Assembly (NCBI GenBank): GCA_002369325.1
Contig: DFDU01000062.1
Location: 1-39,637 of the forward strand
Source: Lachnospiraceae bacterium UBA3820
GTDB lineage: Bacteria > Bacillota > Clostridia > Lachnospirales > Lachnospiraceae
Direction: 5' to 3'
DNA length: 39,637 nucleotides
The notes beneath the pieces were generated by a model. The model had not been told where the DNA came from and did no database searches. It saw only the letters and a list, made by a program, of their open reading frames with translations. Below are positions 17,835 through 26,774 of this stretch, in pieces (the first letter of the stretch is position 1; every line of letters starts with the position of its first letter). A program made the translations under genes and the position numbers.

Positions 17835-17865
17835 TAAAACATATATAGAAAAAGCAGGAGTAAAT

Positions 17866-18648
17866 ATGAATATATTAGATGAGCTTGCGGAATATGCGAG
17901 AGTCAGAGTAGAAGAAAATAAAAAAAATATACCTTTAAAGGAGATTAAGGAAAAAGCCTGTTCTCTACCGAAGGGCAACTTTGAATTCGAAGAAGCTTTA
18001 AAGAAACCGGGTATTTCCTTCATATGTGAAGTAAAGAAAGCCTCACCTTCCAAAGGAGTTATCGCTGAAGATTTTCCTTATCTTGATATAGCAAAGGAAT
18101 ACGAAAATGCCGGTGCCGATTGTATATCCGTTCTAACGGAGCCTAAGTGGTTTCTGGGAAGCGATGAGTATTTAAGAGAGATTACAAATGCTGTTTCGAT
18201 ACCTGTTATAAGGAAAGATTTCACCGTTGATGAATATATGATATATGAAGCAAAGGTGCTTGGAGCAAAGGCAGTGCTTCTTATATGTTCCATTCTCAAA
18301 AAAGAAACGATTGAAGAATATATCGGAATATGCGACGAACTCGGTATGTCGGCTTTAGTGGAAGCACATGATGAAGAAGAAATAAAGATGGCGATTCGGG
18401 CGGGAGCAAGGATAATAGGCGTAAATAATCGCAATCTTAAAACCTTCAATGTAGATGTGGAAAACAGTAAAAGATTACGAGAACTTATCCCGGAAAATGT
18501 AACATTTGTAGCCGAAAGCGGAATAAAAAGCAGAGACGATATAAAGACTCTTGAGGCTGTTAAGACAGATGCGGTCTTAATCGGTGAAACACTGATGCGA
18601 GCCGATGATAAAAGACATATGCTGGAAAGCTTGAAAAATGATATATAA
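17866..18648 (+). CDS. trpC: indole-3-glycerol phosphate synthase
   Basis: A 260-residue TIM-barrel enzyme that closes the indole ring from CdRP. Motifs: FICEVKKASPSKG (the EVKKASPS catalytic signature), GADCISVLTEPKWFLGS, PVIRKDFTVDEY (catalytic Lys), ALVEAHDEEE, GVNNRNLKTF, FVAESGIKSRDDI and LIGETLMRA. It is monofunctional, with TrpF encoded separately downstream. It starts 31 bases after trpD with an AGGAG site. Confidence 0.97.
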   Translation: MNILDELAEYARVRVEENKKNIPLKEIKEKACSLPKGNFEFEEALKKPGISFICEVKKASPSKGVIAEDFPYLDIAKEYENAGADCISVLTEPKWFLGSDEYLREITNAVSIPVIRKDFTVDEYMIYEAKVLGAKAVLLICSILKKETIEEYIGICDELGMSALVEAHDEEEIKMAIRAGARIIGVNNRNLKTFNVDVENSKRLRELIPENVTFVAESGIKSRDDIKTLEAVKTDAVLIGETLMRADDKRHMLESLKNDI

Positions 18649-18726
18649 TTCTTTTGCCGGACAGTTTGAAAAACGATGGCAAATTAGTTTTTATAAAATA
18701 AAGATGTGTTAAAATGTGGAGGCTTT

Positions 18727-19332
18727 ATGACAAAGATAAAAATATGCGGTTTGAAATCGGACAGAGATATAGCTGCAGTAAATGAGCTTTTACCCGAATT
18801 TGCCGGTTTTGTATTTTGGAATAAAAGTAAACGGTATGTTACTGCTGATGAAGCATCATTTTTAAAGCAGAGTCTGGATAAAAGAATCAAGGCGGTCGGC
18901 GTATTTGTGGATGAGGACATGGAAACGGTAATGAAGCTTTTGGACAGAGGAATTATCAATGTGGTCCAGCTTCACGGAAATGAAGGAGAAACTTATATCC
19001 ACAGATTAAAAGCAGAAACCGGCTGTGAAATAATAAGAGCATTTAAAATCAGAAACTTTGATGATGTTCAAAAGGCAAATACATCCTGCGCGGATATGGT
19101 TCTTCTTGATTCGGGAATGGGCACCGGTGAGAGCTTTGACTGGAAGTACATAAATGCAATCGAAAGACAGTATATTCTGGCAGGCGGACTTTCACCCGAA
19201 AATGTGGGTGAAGCTGTCAAAAATCTGAAGCCGTACGGAGTTGATGCAAGTTCGCTTTTGGAAACGGACGGCGTAAAGGATGCAGCGAAGATGCAAAAAT
19301 TCGTTGAGGAAGTAAGAAATATTAAATATTGA
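18727..19332 (+). CDS. trpF: phosphoribosylanthranilate isomerase
   Basis: A 201-residue TIM-barrel isomerase (PRA to CdRP). It opens with KIKICGLKSDRDIAA, where the cysteine of KICG is the catalytic base, and shows GFVFW...KSKRYV, VGVFVDE, VQLHGNE, LLDSGMGTGESFDW (catalytic Asp), LAGGLSPENV and GVDASSLLE. The last motif normally reads VDVSSGVE, so the usual Gly after the serines is Leu. I chose ATG 18727, preceded by GGAGG, over GTG 18706. In operon order F follows C, although the gap of 78 bases before it is longer than most in the cluster. Confidence 0.95.
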   Translation: MTKIKICGLKSDRDIAAVNELLPEFAGFVFWNKSKRYVTADEASFLKQSLDKRIKAVGVFVDEDMETVMKLLDRGIINVVQLHGNEGETYIHRLKAETGCEIIRAFKIRNFDDVQKANTSCADMVLLDSGMGTGESFDWKYINAIERQYILAGGLSPENVGEAVKNLKPYGVDASSLLETDGVKDAAKMQKFVEEVRNIKY

Positions 19333-19404
19333 ATAATATAATGATATTTATTATAGTATCAGAGTGTGAATCGAAAAATCGGATAAGTATGAAAGGATAA
19401 AGTT

Positions 19405-20595
19405 ATGAGTGAGAAAAAAGGACGATTCGGAATACACGGTGGTCAGTATATTCCGGAAACGCTTATGAATGCGGTTATTGAATTGGAGGAAGCATATAAT
19501 CATTACAAGGATGATCCCGACTTTAACAGGGAGTTAAATGAGCTTTTAAATAATTATGCCAATCGTCCATCGGGACTTTATTATGCAAAGAAGCTTACAA
19601 GAGAACTCGGTGGAGCAAAGATTTATCTTAAGAGGGAAGACTTAAATCATACAGGAGCACATAAGATAAATAACGTACTCGGTCAGGCACTTTTGGCAAA
19701 GAAGATGGGAAAGACGAGACTTATTGCAGAGACCGGTGCCGGACAGCACGGAGTTGCAACTGCAACCGCAGCCGCTCTTCTTGATATGGAGTGCGTGGTA
19801 TTTATGGGCGAAGAGGATACCAAAAGACAGGCATTGAATGTCTATCGTATGAAGCTTCTCGGAGCGGATGTAATACCTGTTACAACAGGAACCGCAACCT
19901 TGAAGGACGCTGTTTCGGAAGCTATGCGTGAATGGACCTCGAGAATTGACGATACCCATTATTGTCTCGGTTCGGTTATGGGACCTCATCCGTTCCCGAT
20001 AATCGTACGTGATTTTCAGGCGGTTATTTCAAAAGAAATAAAGGAACAGATGCTTGAAGCGGAAGGAAAACTCCCTGATGCCGTTATAGCATGTGTGGGC
20101 GGTGGCTCAAATGCCATAGGAAGCTTTTATAATTTTATTGAAGATAAAGAAGTTAGACTTATAGGCTGTGAGGCAGCAGGAAGAGGTATAGATACATTTG
20201 AGACGGCTGCCACCATAAATACGGGTAAGCTTGGTATCTTCCATGGTATGAAGTCCTATTTCTGCCAGGATGATGAAGGCCAGATTGCACCGGTTTATTC
20301 AATATCTGCGGGACTTGATTATCCGGGTATAGGACCTGAGCATGCATGGCTTCATGATATAGGACGTGCTGAATATGTGGCCATCACCGATGATGAAGCT
20401 GTGGAAGCATTTGAATTTTTATCAAGAACGGAAGGAATTATACCTGCCATTGAATCTTCGCATGCGGTTGCATATGCTATGAAGATTGCACCGAAAATGG
20501 ATAAGGATAAGGTAATCGTAATAACGATTTCCGGACGCGGTGATAAAGATGTTGCGGCAATTGCAAGATACAGAGGAGAAAATATATATGAGTAG
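19405..20595 (+). CDS. trpB: tryptophan synthase beta chain
   Basis: A 396-residue PLP enzyme condensing indole with serine. The Schiff-base lysine is Lys87 in NHTGAHKINNVLGQA, exactly the residue number known from enteric TrpB. AETGAGQHGVATAT, the phosphate-binding GGGSNAIG and the C-terminal ISGRGDKD are all present. The N-terminus GRFGIHGGQYIPETLM is of the TrpB1 type that works in a complex with TrpA. Its end overlaps trpA by 8 bases, consistent with coupled translation of two subunits in equal amounts. Confidence 0.98.
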   Translation: MSEKKGRFGIHGGQYIPETLMNAVIELEEAYNHYKDDPDFNRELNELLNNYANRPSGLYYAKKLTRELGGAKIYLKREDLNHTGAHKINNVLGQALLAKKMGKTRLIAETGAGQHGVATATAAALLDMECVVFMGEEDTKRQALNVYRMKLLGADVIPVTTGTATLKDAVSEAMREWTSRIDDTHYCLGSVMGPHPFPIIVRDFQAVISKEIKEQMLEAEGKLPDAVIACVGGGSNAIGSFYNFIEDKEVRLIGCEAAGRGIDTFETAATINTGKLGIFHGMKSYFCQDDEGQIAPVYSISAGLDYPGIGPEHAWLHDIGRAEYVAITDDEAVEAFEFLSRTEGIIPAIESSHAVAYAMKIAPKMDKDKVIVITISGRGDKDVAAIARYRGENIYE

Positions 20596-21364
20596 AATAA
20601 AGGAAGCGTTTAATAATAAAAAAGCATTTATACCGTTTGTAACCTGTGGAGATCCGGATATAGAAACGACAAAGGCTATCGTAAAGGAAATGGTGAAAAA
20701 CAAAGCGGACTTGATTGAGCTTGGTATACCTTTCTCGGATCCAACTGCCGAAGGACCTACAATTCAGGGTGCTAATTTACGTGCATTAACAGGCGGAGTA
20801 AATAAAGAAAAGATTTTCAATATGGTCAGGGAATTAAGAAATGATGAGGGTATTACGGTACCGCTTGTATTTATGACCTATGCAAATGTAGTATTTTCAT
20901 ACGGGGCGGAAGACTTCTTTAAAATATGTAACGAGATAGGTGTCGACGGTGTAATTCTTCCTGACCTTCCGTTTGAAGAAAAAGAAGAATTTGAAGAGGT
21001 TTCAGAAAAATACGGTGTTGATTTGATATCTCTGATAGCACCTACCTCGGCAGGCAGAATAGCTATGATTGCAAAGGAAGCAAAAGGGTTTATATATATC
21101 GTCTCAAGCCTCGGTGTTACGGGAATGAGAAGTGCCATAACCACGGATGTAGCTTCTATTGTTAAGGTTGTAAAGGAAAATACGGATGTACCTTGTGCGA
21201 TAGGTTTCGGAATCTCCACTCCCGAGCAGGCTAAAAAAATGTCTGAATCGGCAGATGGAGTTATAGTCGGTTCGGCTATTGTAAAAATTATTGAAAAATA
21301 CGGAAAAGACTCAATTGAGCATGTCGGAAAATTTGTTAAGGATATGAAGGATTCAATCAGCTAA
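20588..21364 (+). CDS. trpA: tryptophan synthase alpha chain
   Basis: A 258-residue TIM barrel that cleaves indole-3-glycerol phosphate to indole, which is channelled to TrpB. The catalytic Glu is in DLIELGIPFSDP and the catalytic Asp in the same motif; the usual ADGP reads AEGP here. Also seen: GVDGVILPDLPFEE, YIVSSLGVTGMR, GFGISTPEQA and VIVGSAIVK. The start is ATG 20588, which overlaps the trpB stop (ATGAGTAG) and has AGAGGAG upstream; longer in-frame openings into trpB lack support. This is the last gene of the operon. Confidence 0.97.
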   Translation: MSRIKEAFNNKKAFIPFVTCGDPDIETTKAIVKEMVKNKADLIELGIPFSDPTAEGPTIQGANLRALTGGVNKEKIFNMVRELRNDEGITVPLVFMTYANVVFSYGAEDFFKICNEIGVDGVILPDLPFEEKEEFEEVSEKYGVDLISLIAPTSAGRIAMIAKEAKGFIYIVSSLGVTGMRSAITTDVASIVKVVKENTDVPCAIGFGISTPEQAKKMSESADGVIVGSAIVKIIEKYGKDSIEHVGKFVKDMKDSIS

Positions 21365-21369
21365 CATAA

Positions 21370-21399
21370 TTGACAAACTAAATTAAAATGATTTATATT
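21370..21399 (+). promoter_or_regulatory. candidate promoter for the PAS-GGDEF gene
   Basis: TTGACA (21370-21375) lies 18 bp before TATATT (21394-21399), or 17 bp before TTATAT. It is just after the trpA stop and points to the gene at 21453. Confidence 0.6.
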
Positions 21400-21430
21400 A
21401 GATACGTGAGAGTTTATCTTACGTATCTAA
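21398..21430 (+). terminator. hairpin after trpA, likely weak terminator or 5' leader hairpin
   Basis: TTAGATACGTGAGA pairs with TCTTACGTATCTAA with one mismatch over 14 bp. Only a short T run follows (TTTACT), so termination may be inefficient. It overlaps the end of the candidate promoter, so it would also lie near the 5' end of the PAS-GGDEF transcript. Confidence 0.5.
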
Positions 21431-21452
21431 TTTACTATGAGGTTTTGTTTTT

Positions 21453-22907
21453 ATGAAAATGACTGATTCGATATTTGACAGTATTATAAATACGGCACAG
21501 GACTGTGTTTTTTGGAAGGATAAGGAACGTCGTTTTGTAGGAGTTAATCAGGCGTTTCTTGATTTTTACGGATTTGAATCGGCTGAAATATTAATAGGTA
21601 AGACGGATGAGGACATGGGTTGGCACAGCGATCCGGAACCGTACAAACAGGATGAATTAAATGTACTTAAAGGAGACAGTACATATAAGGTTCAGGGGAA
21701 ATGCATTGTTAAGGGCGAGGAGCGCGATATAATTGCGTCCAAAAGACCGCTTTATGATGGAGAAGAGATAATAGGTCTTGTAGGAAGCTTTATGGATATT
21801 ACCGATGTTGTACGAAGAAAGAACCTGAAGTCCAACGTGAATGCCATGTATACCGTGAAACAGCTCAGAAAATACGAATATTTTGATAAGCTTCTTGATG
21901 AAATTAGCATCAAAGATATTCTTGACCCGCTTACAGGAGTTGTCTCACGCGGATATATTCAGGATTTTGTCCAATCGCTTATATCGAAAAATACACCGTT
22001 TACATTTGTGATAATAGATTTGGATAACTTTAAATTTTTCAACGATACATACGGTCATCATGCCGGTGATATGGTACTTGTGGATGTTTCAAGGGGACTG
22101 GTATCATTTACCGAAGAGTATGGAGTTGTGGGACGATTTGGCGGAGATGAGCTTTTACTGATCAATTTAAGAGACAGAGATTATCAGCAAAAGAAAGAAT
22201 TCTTTATAAAATTGTACGAAAAGAACAAAATCCTTAGAAAAGATTTTAAGTTTGAAGGTAATAATCTGTTTATAACAGGAACGTCAGGATGTGCTACCTA
22301 TCCCGATGATGCAAAAACCTATGACGAGCTGTTTTCTTTTATAGATAAGGCTCTTTTCAGAGGAAAAAACAAGGGACGAAATTGTTATATTATATATGTT
22401 GAAGAAAAGTATAAAGATCTGGAGATAAAGAAGCTTGCAAGGCGCGGAATATATACAAGTATGCGTGGACTTATTGACAGACTCGGACATGTAAACGGGT
22501 TTGAAAATATACTTAATGCGGCATATCCTTTCCTTTCTGAAGAGCTTCAGATTACGAATTTATATTATGCAGGTAAAAACGGGAATATGCATTCGGTTTT
22601 GGATAAGGCTTATAAGGCCGATATTTCTGATATTTCAAAGCTTGAAATGGACGATTTATATACGGACAACAGTCTTGATATTATAAAGGATACCTGTCCG
22701 AAATTATATAAAGCATTGAATGAATTAAAAGCGGAATCAGTGCTTATAGTTCGTATCGGACTTGGAGCAAAAACGGAAGGATATATAATTTGTGCGGAAC
22801 CTAAGAGCAAGAGAATCTGGCAGGAGGACGAAAGAGGGCTTATGTATTTTCTTGCAAGACTTTTGGCTGAGCATATTCATTATCACGAAGATAGTATACC
22901 GGAGTAG
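21453..22907 (+). CDS. PAS-GGDEF diguanylate cyclase with extra C-terminal domain
   Basis: A 484-residue soluble protein with no transmembrane segment. An N-terminal PAS domain (about 1-120; FWKDKERRFVGVNQAFLDFYG and SFMDITDVVRR) should bind a small ligand or cofactor. A GGDEF domain follows at about 150-310: DPLTGVVSRGYI, the metal-binding IIDLDNFKFFNDTYGHHAGD, and the signature as GGDEL (230-234), a conservative change of the last residue that usually leaves activity. No RxxD inhibitory site is seen. The remaining 165 residues look like a small GAF-type domain (YYAGKNGNMHS, ESVLIVRIG, GYIICAE), assigned only by pattern. It may be transcribed with the lipoprotein and DUF4230 genes downstream. 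Confidence 0.88.
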   Translation: MKMTDSIFDSIINTAQDCVFWKDKERRFVGVNQAFLDFYGFESAEILIGKTDEDMGWHSDPEPYKQDELNVLKGDSTYKVQGKCIVKGEERDIIASKRPLYDGEEIIGLVGSFMDITDVVRRKNLKSNVNAMYTVKQLRKYEYFDKLLDEISIKDILDPLTGVVSRGYIQDFVQSLISKNTPFTFVIIDLDNFKFFNDTYGHHAGDMVLVDVSRGLVSFTEEYGVVGRFGGDELLLINLRDRDYQQKKEFFIKLYEKNKILRKDFKFEGNNLFITGTSGCATYPDDAKTYDELFSFIDKALFRGKNKGRNCYIIYVEEKYKDLEIKKLARRGIYTSMRGLIDRLGHVNGFENILNAAYPFLSEELQITNLYYAGKNGNMHSVLDKAYKADISDISKLEMDDLYTDNSLDIIKDTCPKLYKALNELKAESVLIVRIGLGAKTEGYIICAEPKSKRIWQEDERGLMYFLARLLAEHIHYHEDSIPE

Positions 22908-22950
22908 TATTGGGGTGAATTATTTGTAAAAGGGGAAGGAGTTTTTGCTG

Positions 22951-24075
22951 ATGAAGAAAAGAGTTTGTGTGATATTTTTGGGATGTATAATGCTTTTAAC
23001 ATTTGCCGGTTGCGAAAAAAACAAAAAAATTGAAACAACAGCTGAAGATAATACTGAAGATACCGGATTAACCATTGTCGGCGGAGGAATAGATGACACA
23101 ACCGAATCCGGAACAAACCGGACAGAAGATACGACCGAACAACAAGGTCATTCCGATGCAAATGTTAAGGTTACGCCAAATGAAAATGCTTTAATAACAT
23201 GGGAGAGTTATACGACACCTGAAGGATATATGACTCTTAATATTCCAAAGGGTTGGGAAACCATGACTTTAAATATTGATGTAATAGGATATCAGCTTTT
23301 GGTTTATGATCCTTCTTCGCCGGGAAGAAGATTCTTTTTCAGTACGGCAGTTACTTCGTATCCATCTCAGGACGAATGGTTATGGTGGCGCCAGAACACA
23401 ATAAATTATATGGGTATAGATTACGGAGAAAACTGGTATATAAGTCCGCAAGCTACCACGCAATCACTGTTTGAAAACAGTGGAGCATTTTTTGGGTATA
23501 CAGATTTTAAGCTGGTTGATAATCTTGGATCGAACGGATATGGAGGAGATGTGCTTCAGGCAACATGTACTCTTGATGGAATAAATGTAGAAGGTGTTTT
23601 TTCGGCGGCAGTTGTTGATTTACCTGTTCAGAAAATTCCTTATCTTGCCGACGGAACAATTGATCTTGTTGAAGGAACTGTTATAATGACTGCTCCGGAG
23701 GAGGAGTATACTAACTGGGAATGTGTCCTCGGACAGATGTTTGCAAGCCTTACATTTTCGGATAAATACTGGGAGGACAGAGCCGCTATGCAAAGGCAGA
23801 TGCAGCAGACTGCCAATTACCTGAGCTATCAGGCAAATGTTATGAGTGATATGATTATGGATACCTGGGAAAAGAGAAGTAATTCTTATGATATACAGTC
23901 CCAGCAGTACAGTGATACCACTCTTGGAAGAGAACGTATATATGATACCGAAACCGGCGAAGTTTACTATGCCGAAAATGGTTGGAGTGACAGTTATTAC
24001 GGTGACAGATATCAGCTTGTGACACCGGGGTCCGAGATTTATAATCTTCCTGTAACGGGAACCATAAGTTATTGA
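22951..24075 (+). CDS. predicted lipoprotein of unknown function
   Basis: A 374-residue exported protein. The N-terminus has KKR, a hydrophobic stretch and the lipobox LTFAGC, predicting lipid attachment at the cysteine. A Thr/Glu/Asp-rich linker follows (about 25-75), as is usual for surface lipoproteins. The folded part contains GYMTLNIPKGWE, a pattern often seen in lipoproteins with a beta-rich ligand domain, and PGRRFFFSTAV. The C-terminus is Tyr/Ser/Gln-rich with DTETGEVYYAENGW. I do not recognise a named family. ATG 22951, 9 bases after AGGAG, is preferred to TTG 22945. The DUF4230 gene follows after 27 bases and probably forms an operon with it. Confidence 0.75.
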   Translation: MKKRVCVIFLGCIMLLTFAGCEKNKKIETTAEDNTEDTGLTIVGGGIDDTTESGTNRTEDTTEQQGHSDANVKVTPNENALITWESYTTPEGYMTLNIPKGWETMTLNIDVIGYQLLVYDPSSPGRRFFFSTAVTSYPSQDEWLWWRQNTINYMGIDYGENWYISPQATTQSLFENSGAFFGYTDFKLVDNLGSNGYGGDVLQATCTLDGINVEGVFSAAVVDLPVQKIPYLADGTIDLVEGTVIMTAPEEEYTNWECVLGQMFASLTFSDKYWEDRAAMQRQMQQTANYLSYQANVMSDMIMDTWEKRSNSYDIQSQQYSDTTLGRERIYDTETGEVYYAENGWSDSYYGDRYQLVTPGSEIYNLPVTGTISY

Positions 24076-24102
24076 TTTGTAAATGCTTAAGGAGGCAGGA
24101 TA

Positions 24103-24765
24103 ATGACGGATAAGGATAAAAAGGATCTAATCAATGAGCTTGAAAAAAAGTTTAAAAAAAGTGATAATTCCGAAAAAATGAAAAATACCGTTAATAAGGC
24201 ATGGATGCTTTTAGTACTTGTTATAGCGGTTATCATTACATATAACATTTCCGCAAAGCTTCATACAAAAAAGAAGCCTGATATCGATACGGCATTTATA
24301 AGTGCAAAGCTTGAAAATATAAGTGAGCTTGCAACTGCGGAGCTTGAATATACAGGTCTTATTTCTTATTCGGAAGGAAAAATACCGTTTATAACACAGA
24401 CCGGTTTTACCATGATATACACAGCGGGTGTAAAGGCCGGTGTGGATTTGTCAAAGATGGATATAGTTGTTACAAAGGATAAGGTTACTGTAACCCTTCC
24501 GAGAGCGGAAGTATTATCCATACAGGTTTATACCGATTCCATAGATTTTTATGATGAAATGCATTCGCTTTTTAACTGGAGTGACAAGTATGACGTTACC
24601 GAAGCGATTAAGGCAGCAGAGGATGATGTGTCCGGCAAGGTAGAAAGATTTGAACTTATTGATAAGGCTGAGGAGCAGACAAGGACAGTTATCGAAAGTA
24701 TATTGAAAGATTCTATTGGAAAAAGAGAATTAATTATTAATTTCGTAGAACCTGAAACAAAATAA
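24103..24765 (+). CDS. DUF4230 membrane-anchored protein
   Basis: A 220-residue protein with a charged cytoplasmic N-terminus (1-32), one transmembrane helix (about 33-50) and an extracytoplasmic domain. That domain carries the DUF4230 pattern: ISELATAELEYTGLI, IPFITQTGFTMIYTAGVKAGVDLSKM, VTVTLPRAEVL, and a late helix with a conserved FNWSDKYDV segment. No enzymatic residues are evident. The family is widespread in Firmicutes and Bacteroidetes without an established role. A strong terminator follows directly. Confidence 0.8.
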   Translation: MTDKDKKDLINELEKKFKKSDNSEKMKNTVNKAWMLLVLVIAVIITYNISAKLHTKKKPDIDTAFISAKLENISELATAELEYTGLISYSEGKIPFITQTGFTMIYTAGVKAGVDLSKMDIVVTKDKVTVTLPRAEVLSIQVYTDSIDFYDEMHSLFNWSDKYDVTEAIKAAEDDVSGKVERFELIDKAEEQTRTVIESILKDSIGKRELIINFVEPETK

Positions 24766-24771
24766 TAACAG

Positions 24772-24805
24772 ACTGTCTTAGTATTTGATACTAAGACAGT
24801 TTTTT
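24772..24805 (+). terminator. strong rho-independent terminator after the DUF4230 gene
   Basis: ACTGTCTTAGTA and TACTAAGACAGT form a perfect 12-bp stem around a TTTGA loop, followed by TTTTT. Confidence 0.93.
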
Positions 24806-24833
24806 GTTATTTTTTCACATTTAAAAAAAATAC

Positions 24834-24864
24834 TTGCTTGTTACGCTGCGTAATATAGTAATAT
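24834..24864 (+). promoter_or_regulatory. MerR-type autoregulatory promoter
   Basis: TTGCTT (24834-24839) and TAATAT (24859-24864) are 19 bp apart. The spacer contains a perfect dyad TTACGC-T-GCGTAA (24841-24853). This layout is what MerR activators use, and it lies directly before a merR-like gene, so self-regulation together with the ABC genes downstream is likely. Confidence 0.75.
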
Positions 24865-24889
24865 CACCACTAAAGGAGGTGGAAATGCT

Positions 24890-25624
24890 GTGTCAAAATA
24901 TACGACCGGTGAGATGGCCAGGCTTTGTAATGTTACCGTAAGGACTGTCCAGTATTATGACTCAAGAGGAATATTAAGTCCTACCGAACTGAGTGAAGGT
25001 GGAAGAAGACTTTATTCGGATGAGGATTTAAAAAAATTAAAGATTATATGCTTTTTAAGAGATGTAGGTATATCAATCAAAGGAATAAATGAACTATTAA
25101 GTGATGAACATCCCGAAAAAGTCATATCGGTCTTACTCGAAGAGCAGGAAAAGCTTCTTTCGGAAGAGGTTGCCGATAAAAAAGAAAAACTGGATAAAGT
25201 CATTGAAGTAAAAAAAGAACTTAAAAGCATGGATGGATTTTCGGTTGAATCTATAGGTGACATAGCATATATGATGGAAAACAAAAAGCGGTTGAAGAAA
25301 ATTCACCGTTTGATGATTATCGGCTGCATACCGATAGAGGTGCTTGAGGTTTTATTTTTGGCACTTTGGATTTTTAATGGAATATGGATTCCTTTTGTAG
25401 TATTTTTACCGATGGAACTTGTTTTAGGATTTGTAATCAGCAAGGTTTATTTTGAAAAGGTTGCTTTTATCTGTCCCGAGTGTCACGGTATATTTAAAGC
25501 TTCGCATGTTGAGGGCTATTTGGCACCTCATACACCGAGATTAAGAAAACTTAAGTGCGGCTGCTGCGGATACAAGGGTTATTGTGTTGAAACTGCGGCA
25601 ATATCCGAAAACAGTCAACCGTAA
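24890..25624 (+). CDS. MerR-family regulator with membrane helices and zinc ribbon
   Basis: A 244-residue protein. Residues 1-70 are a MerR DNA-binding domain (TTGEMARLCNVTVRTVQYYD, then GGRRLYSDEDLKKL). A coiled coil spans about 80-120. Then comes an unusual tail: two hydrophobic helices (about 142-185, LMIIGCIPIEVLEVLFLALW and IPFVVFLPMELVLGFVI) and a zinc-ribbon-like end, CPEC...CGCCG (about 198-232). MerR proteins normally carry a soluble effector domain, so this one may be tethered to the membrane and sense envelope stress or a hydrophobic drug. It starts with GTG, 9 bases after GGAGGT. It heads an operon with a PLDc_N-like protein and an ABC transporter, which it presumably controls. 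Confidence 0.85.
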   Translation: MSKYTTGEMARLCNVTVRTVQYYDSRGILSPTELSEGGRRLYSDEDLKKLKIICFLRDVGISIKGINELLSDEHPEKVISVLLEEQEKLLSEEVADKKEKLDKVIEVKKELKSMDGFSVESIGDIAYMMENKKRLKKIHRLMIIGCIPIEVLEVLFLALWIFNGIWIPFVVFLPMELVLGFVISKVYFEKVAFICPECHGIFKASHVEGYLAPHTPRLRKLKCGCCGYKGYCVETAAISENSQP

Positions 25625-25663
25625 TAGTATATTTTGTTAAGTCTTATTTGGAGGAAAAACGGA

Positions 25664-25867
25664 ATGAATGAATTAAAAGAATATTTACCGATTATTATAC
25701 CGATAGCTATTGCAGAGCTGATTTTGCTTGTTATTACGCTGCGTCACATATTTACCCATGACAATTATAAGAGAGGAAACCGATTACTTTGGGTGATTGT
25801 TGCAATAGTAGGAATGGAGTTTGTCGGACCGATACTTTATTTTTTGCTTGGCAAGGAGGAAGAATGA
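25664..25867 (+). CDS. small PLDc_N-domain membrane protein (YxlE-like)
   Basis: A 67-residue protein with two hydrophobic helices (IIIPIAIAELILLVITL and LLWVIVAIVGMEFVGPILYFLLG), a length and pattern matching the phospholipase D N-terminal membrane domain family. The final G-K-E-E-E resembles the typical GR.E end. B. subtilis YxlE is of this type and lies before the ABC genes yxlF and yxlG, where it takes part in regulation; the same order occurs here. ATG 25664 follows GGAGG by 9 bases. Confidence 0.8.
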   Translation: MNELKEYLPIIIPIAIAELILLVITLRHIFTHDNYKRGNRLLWVIVAIVGMEFVGPILYFLLGKEEE

Positions 25868-25868
25868 T

Positions 25869-26774
25869 TTGGAAGTCTTAAGTATTGACAATCTTTGTAA
25901 GAGCTTTGGCGATAAGGAAGTGCTAAAGGGAGTAACCCTTAAGGTGCCGGAAAACAGCATATTTGGATTTATCGGAAAGAACGGTGCAGGTAAGACAACG
26001 ACTATGAAGCATATCCTCGGGCTTATGAAGGGCGATGAGGGAGAGATTAAGGTTATGAATGAAAAGGTTGTGTACGGTCAGACTGCGACCAACAGATTCA
26101 TAGGCTATCTGCCCGATGTTCCGGAATTTTACGGTTTCATGAATGCAAGAGAGTATCTTTCGTTTTGCGGAGAGATAACGGGAATGGAAAAGAAGGATAT
26201 TAACGAGAGAAGTGAAAAGCTTCTTTGTGCGGTAGGTCTTGATAAGGAAAAACACAGGATAAGAGGTTATTCAAGAGGTATGAAGCAGAGGCTTGGGATA
26301 GCACAGGCTTTATTAAACAGTCCTAAGCTTCTTATCTGCGATGAGCCGACCTCAGCTCTTGATCCTGTAGGACGTAAGGAAATACTTGATATTCTTATGT
26401 CCGTAAGAGAAAAAACGACTGTACTCTTTTCAACGCATATTCTGGCGGATGTGGAACGTATATGCACTGATATAGCTTTTCTTGATGAAGGGAGCATAAA
26501 GCTTTCCGGAAAGATAGCGGATATAAAGGGCAAATATCGCTCGGACGAGTATATGATAGAGACGGAGGATGAGGCTTCAAGGAAAGTGCTTTTACAAAAA
26601 TTTGATAAGCTTAAGGAAGAAAAAGGTCAGCTTGAATCGGTTCTCTTGTTTAAGGAAACCGATTATGATATACATACGGTGCTGGCATTTGTTGCAGAGA
26701 AAAAACTTCCGGTTATAAAAATCGAGAGGGTTGAGCCTTCTCTTGAAAATCTGTTCCTGGAGGTGGTACATTAA
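25869..26774 (+). CDS. ABC transporter ATP-binding protein
   Basis: A 301-residue ATPase subunit of an ABC-2 type exporter. Walker A GKNGAGKTT near residues 36-44; signature YSRGMKQRLGIAQALL (SRGMKQR variant); Walker B LLICDEPTSALDP; switch histidine in STHIL. A C-terminal extension (about 215-300) is usual for this drug/bacteriocin exporter class. The start is probably TTG 25869, 9 bases after GGAGG at the end of the previous gene. An ATG at 25864 is out of frame and soon hits a stop, and the longer in-frame opening from 25821 lies inside the previous gene. It shares one base with the permease start (TAATG). Confidence 0.92.
   Translation: MEVLSIDNLCKSFGDKEVLKGVTLKVPENSIFGFIGKNGAGKTTTMKHILGLMKGDEGEIKVMNEKVVYGQTATNRFIGYLPDVPEFYGFMNAREYLSFCGEITGMEKKDINERSEKLLCAVGLDKEKHRIRGYSRGMKQRLGIAQALLNSPKLLICDEPTSALDPVGRKEILDILMSVREKTTVLFSTHILADVERICTDIAFLDEGSIKLSGKIADIKGKYRSDEYMIETEDEASRKVLLQKFDKLKEEKGQLESVLLFKETDYDIHTVLAFVAEKKLPVIKIERVEPSLENLFLEVVH

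Noticed and set aside
25864..25881. ATG at 25864 as the start of the ABC ATPase
   Set aside because: It is in a different frame and reaches a stop after five codons; the ATPase frame begins at TTG 25869.
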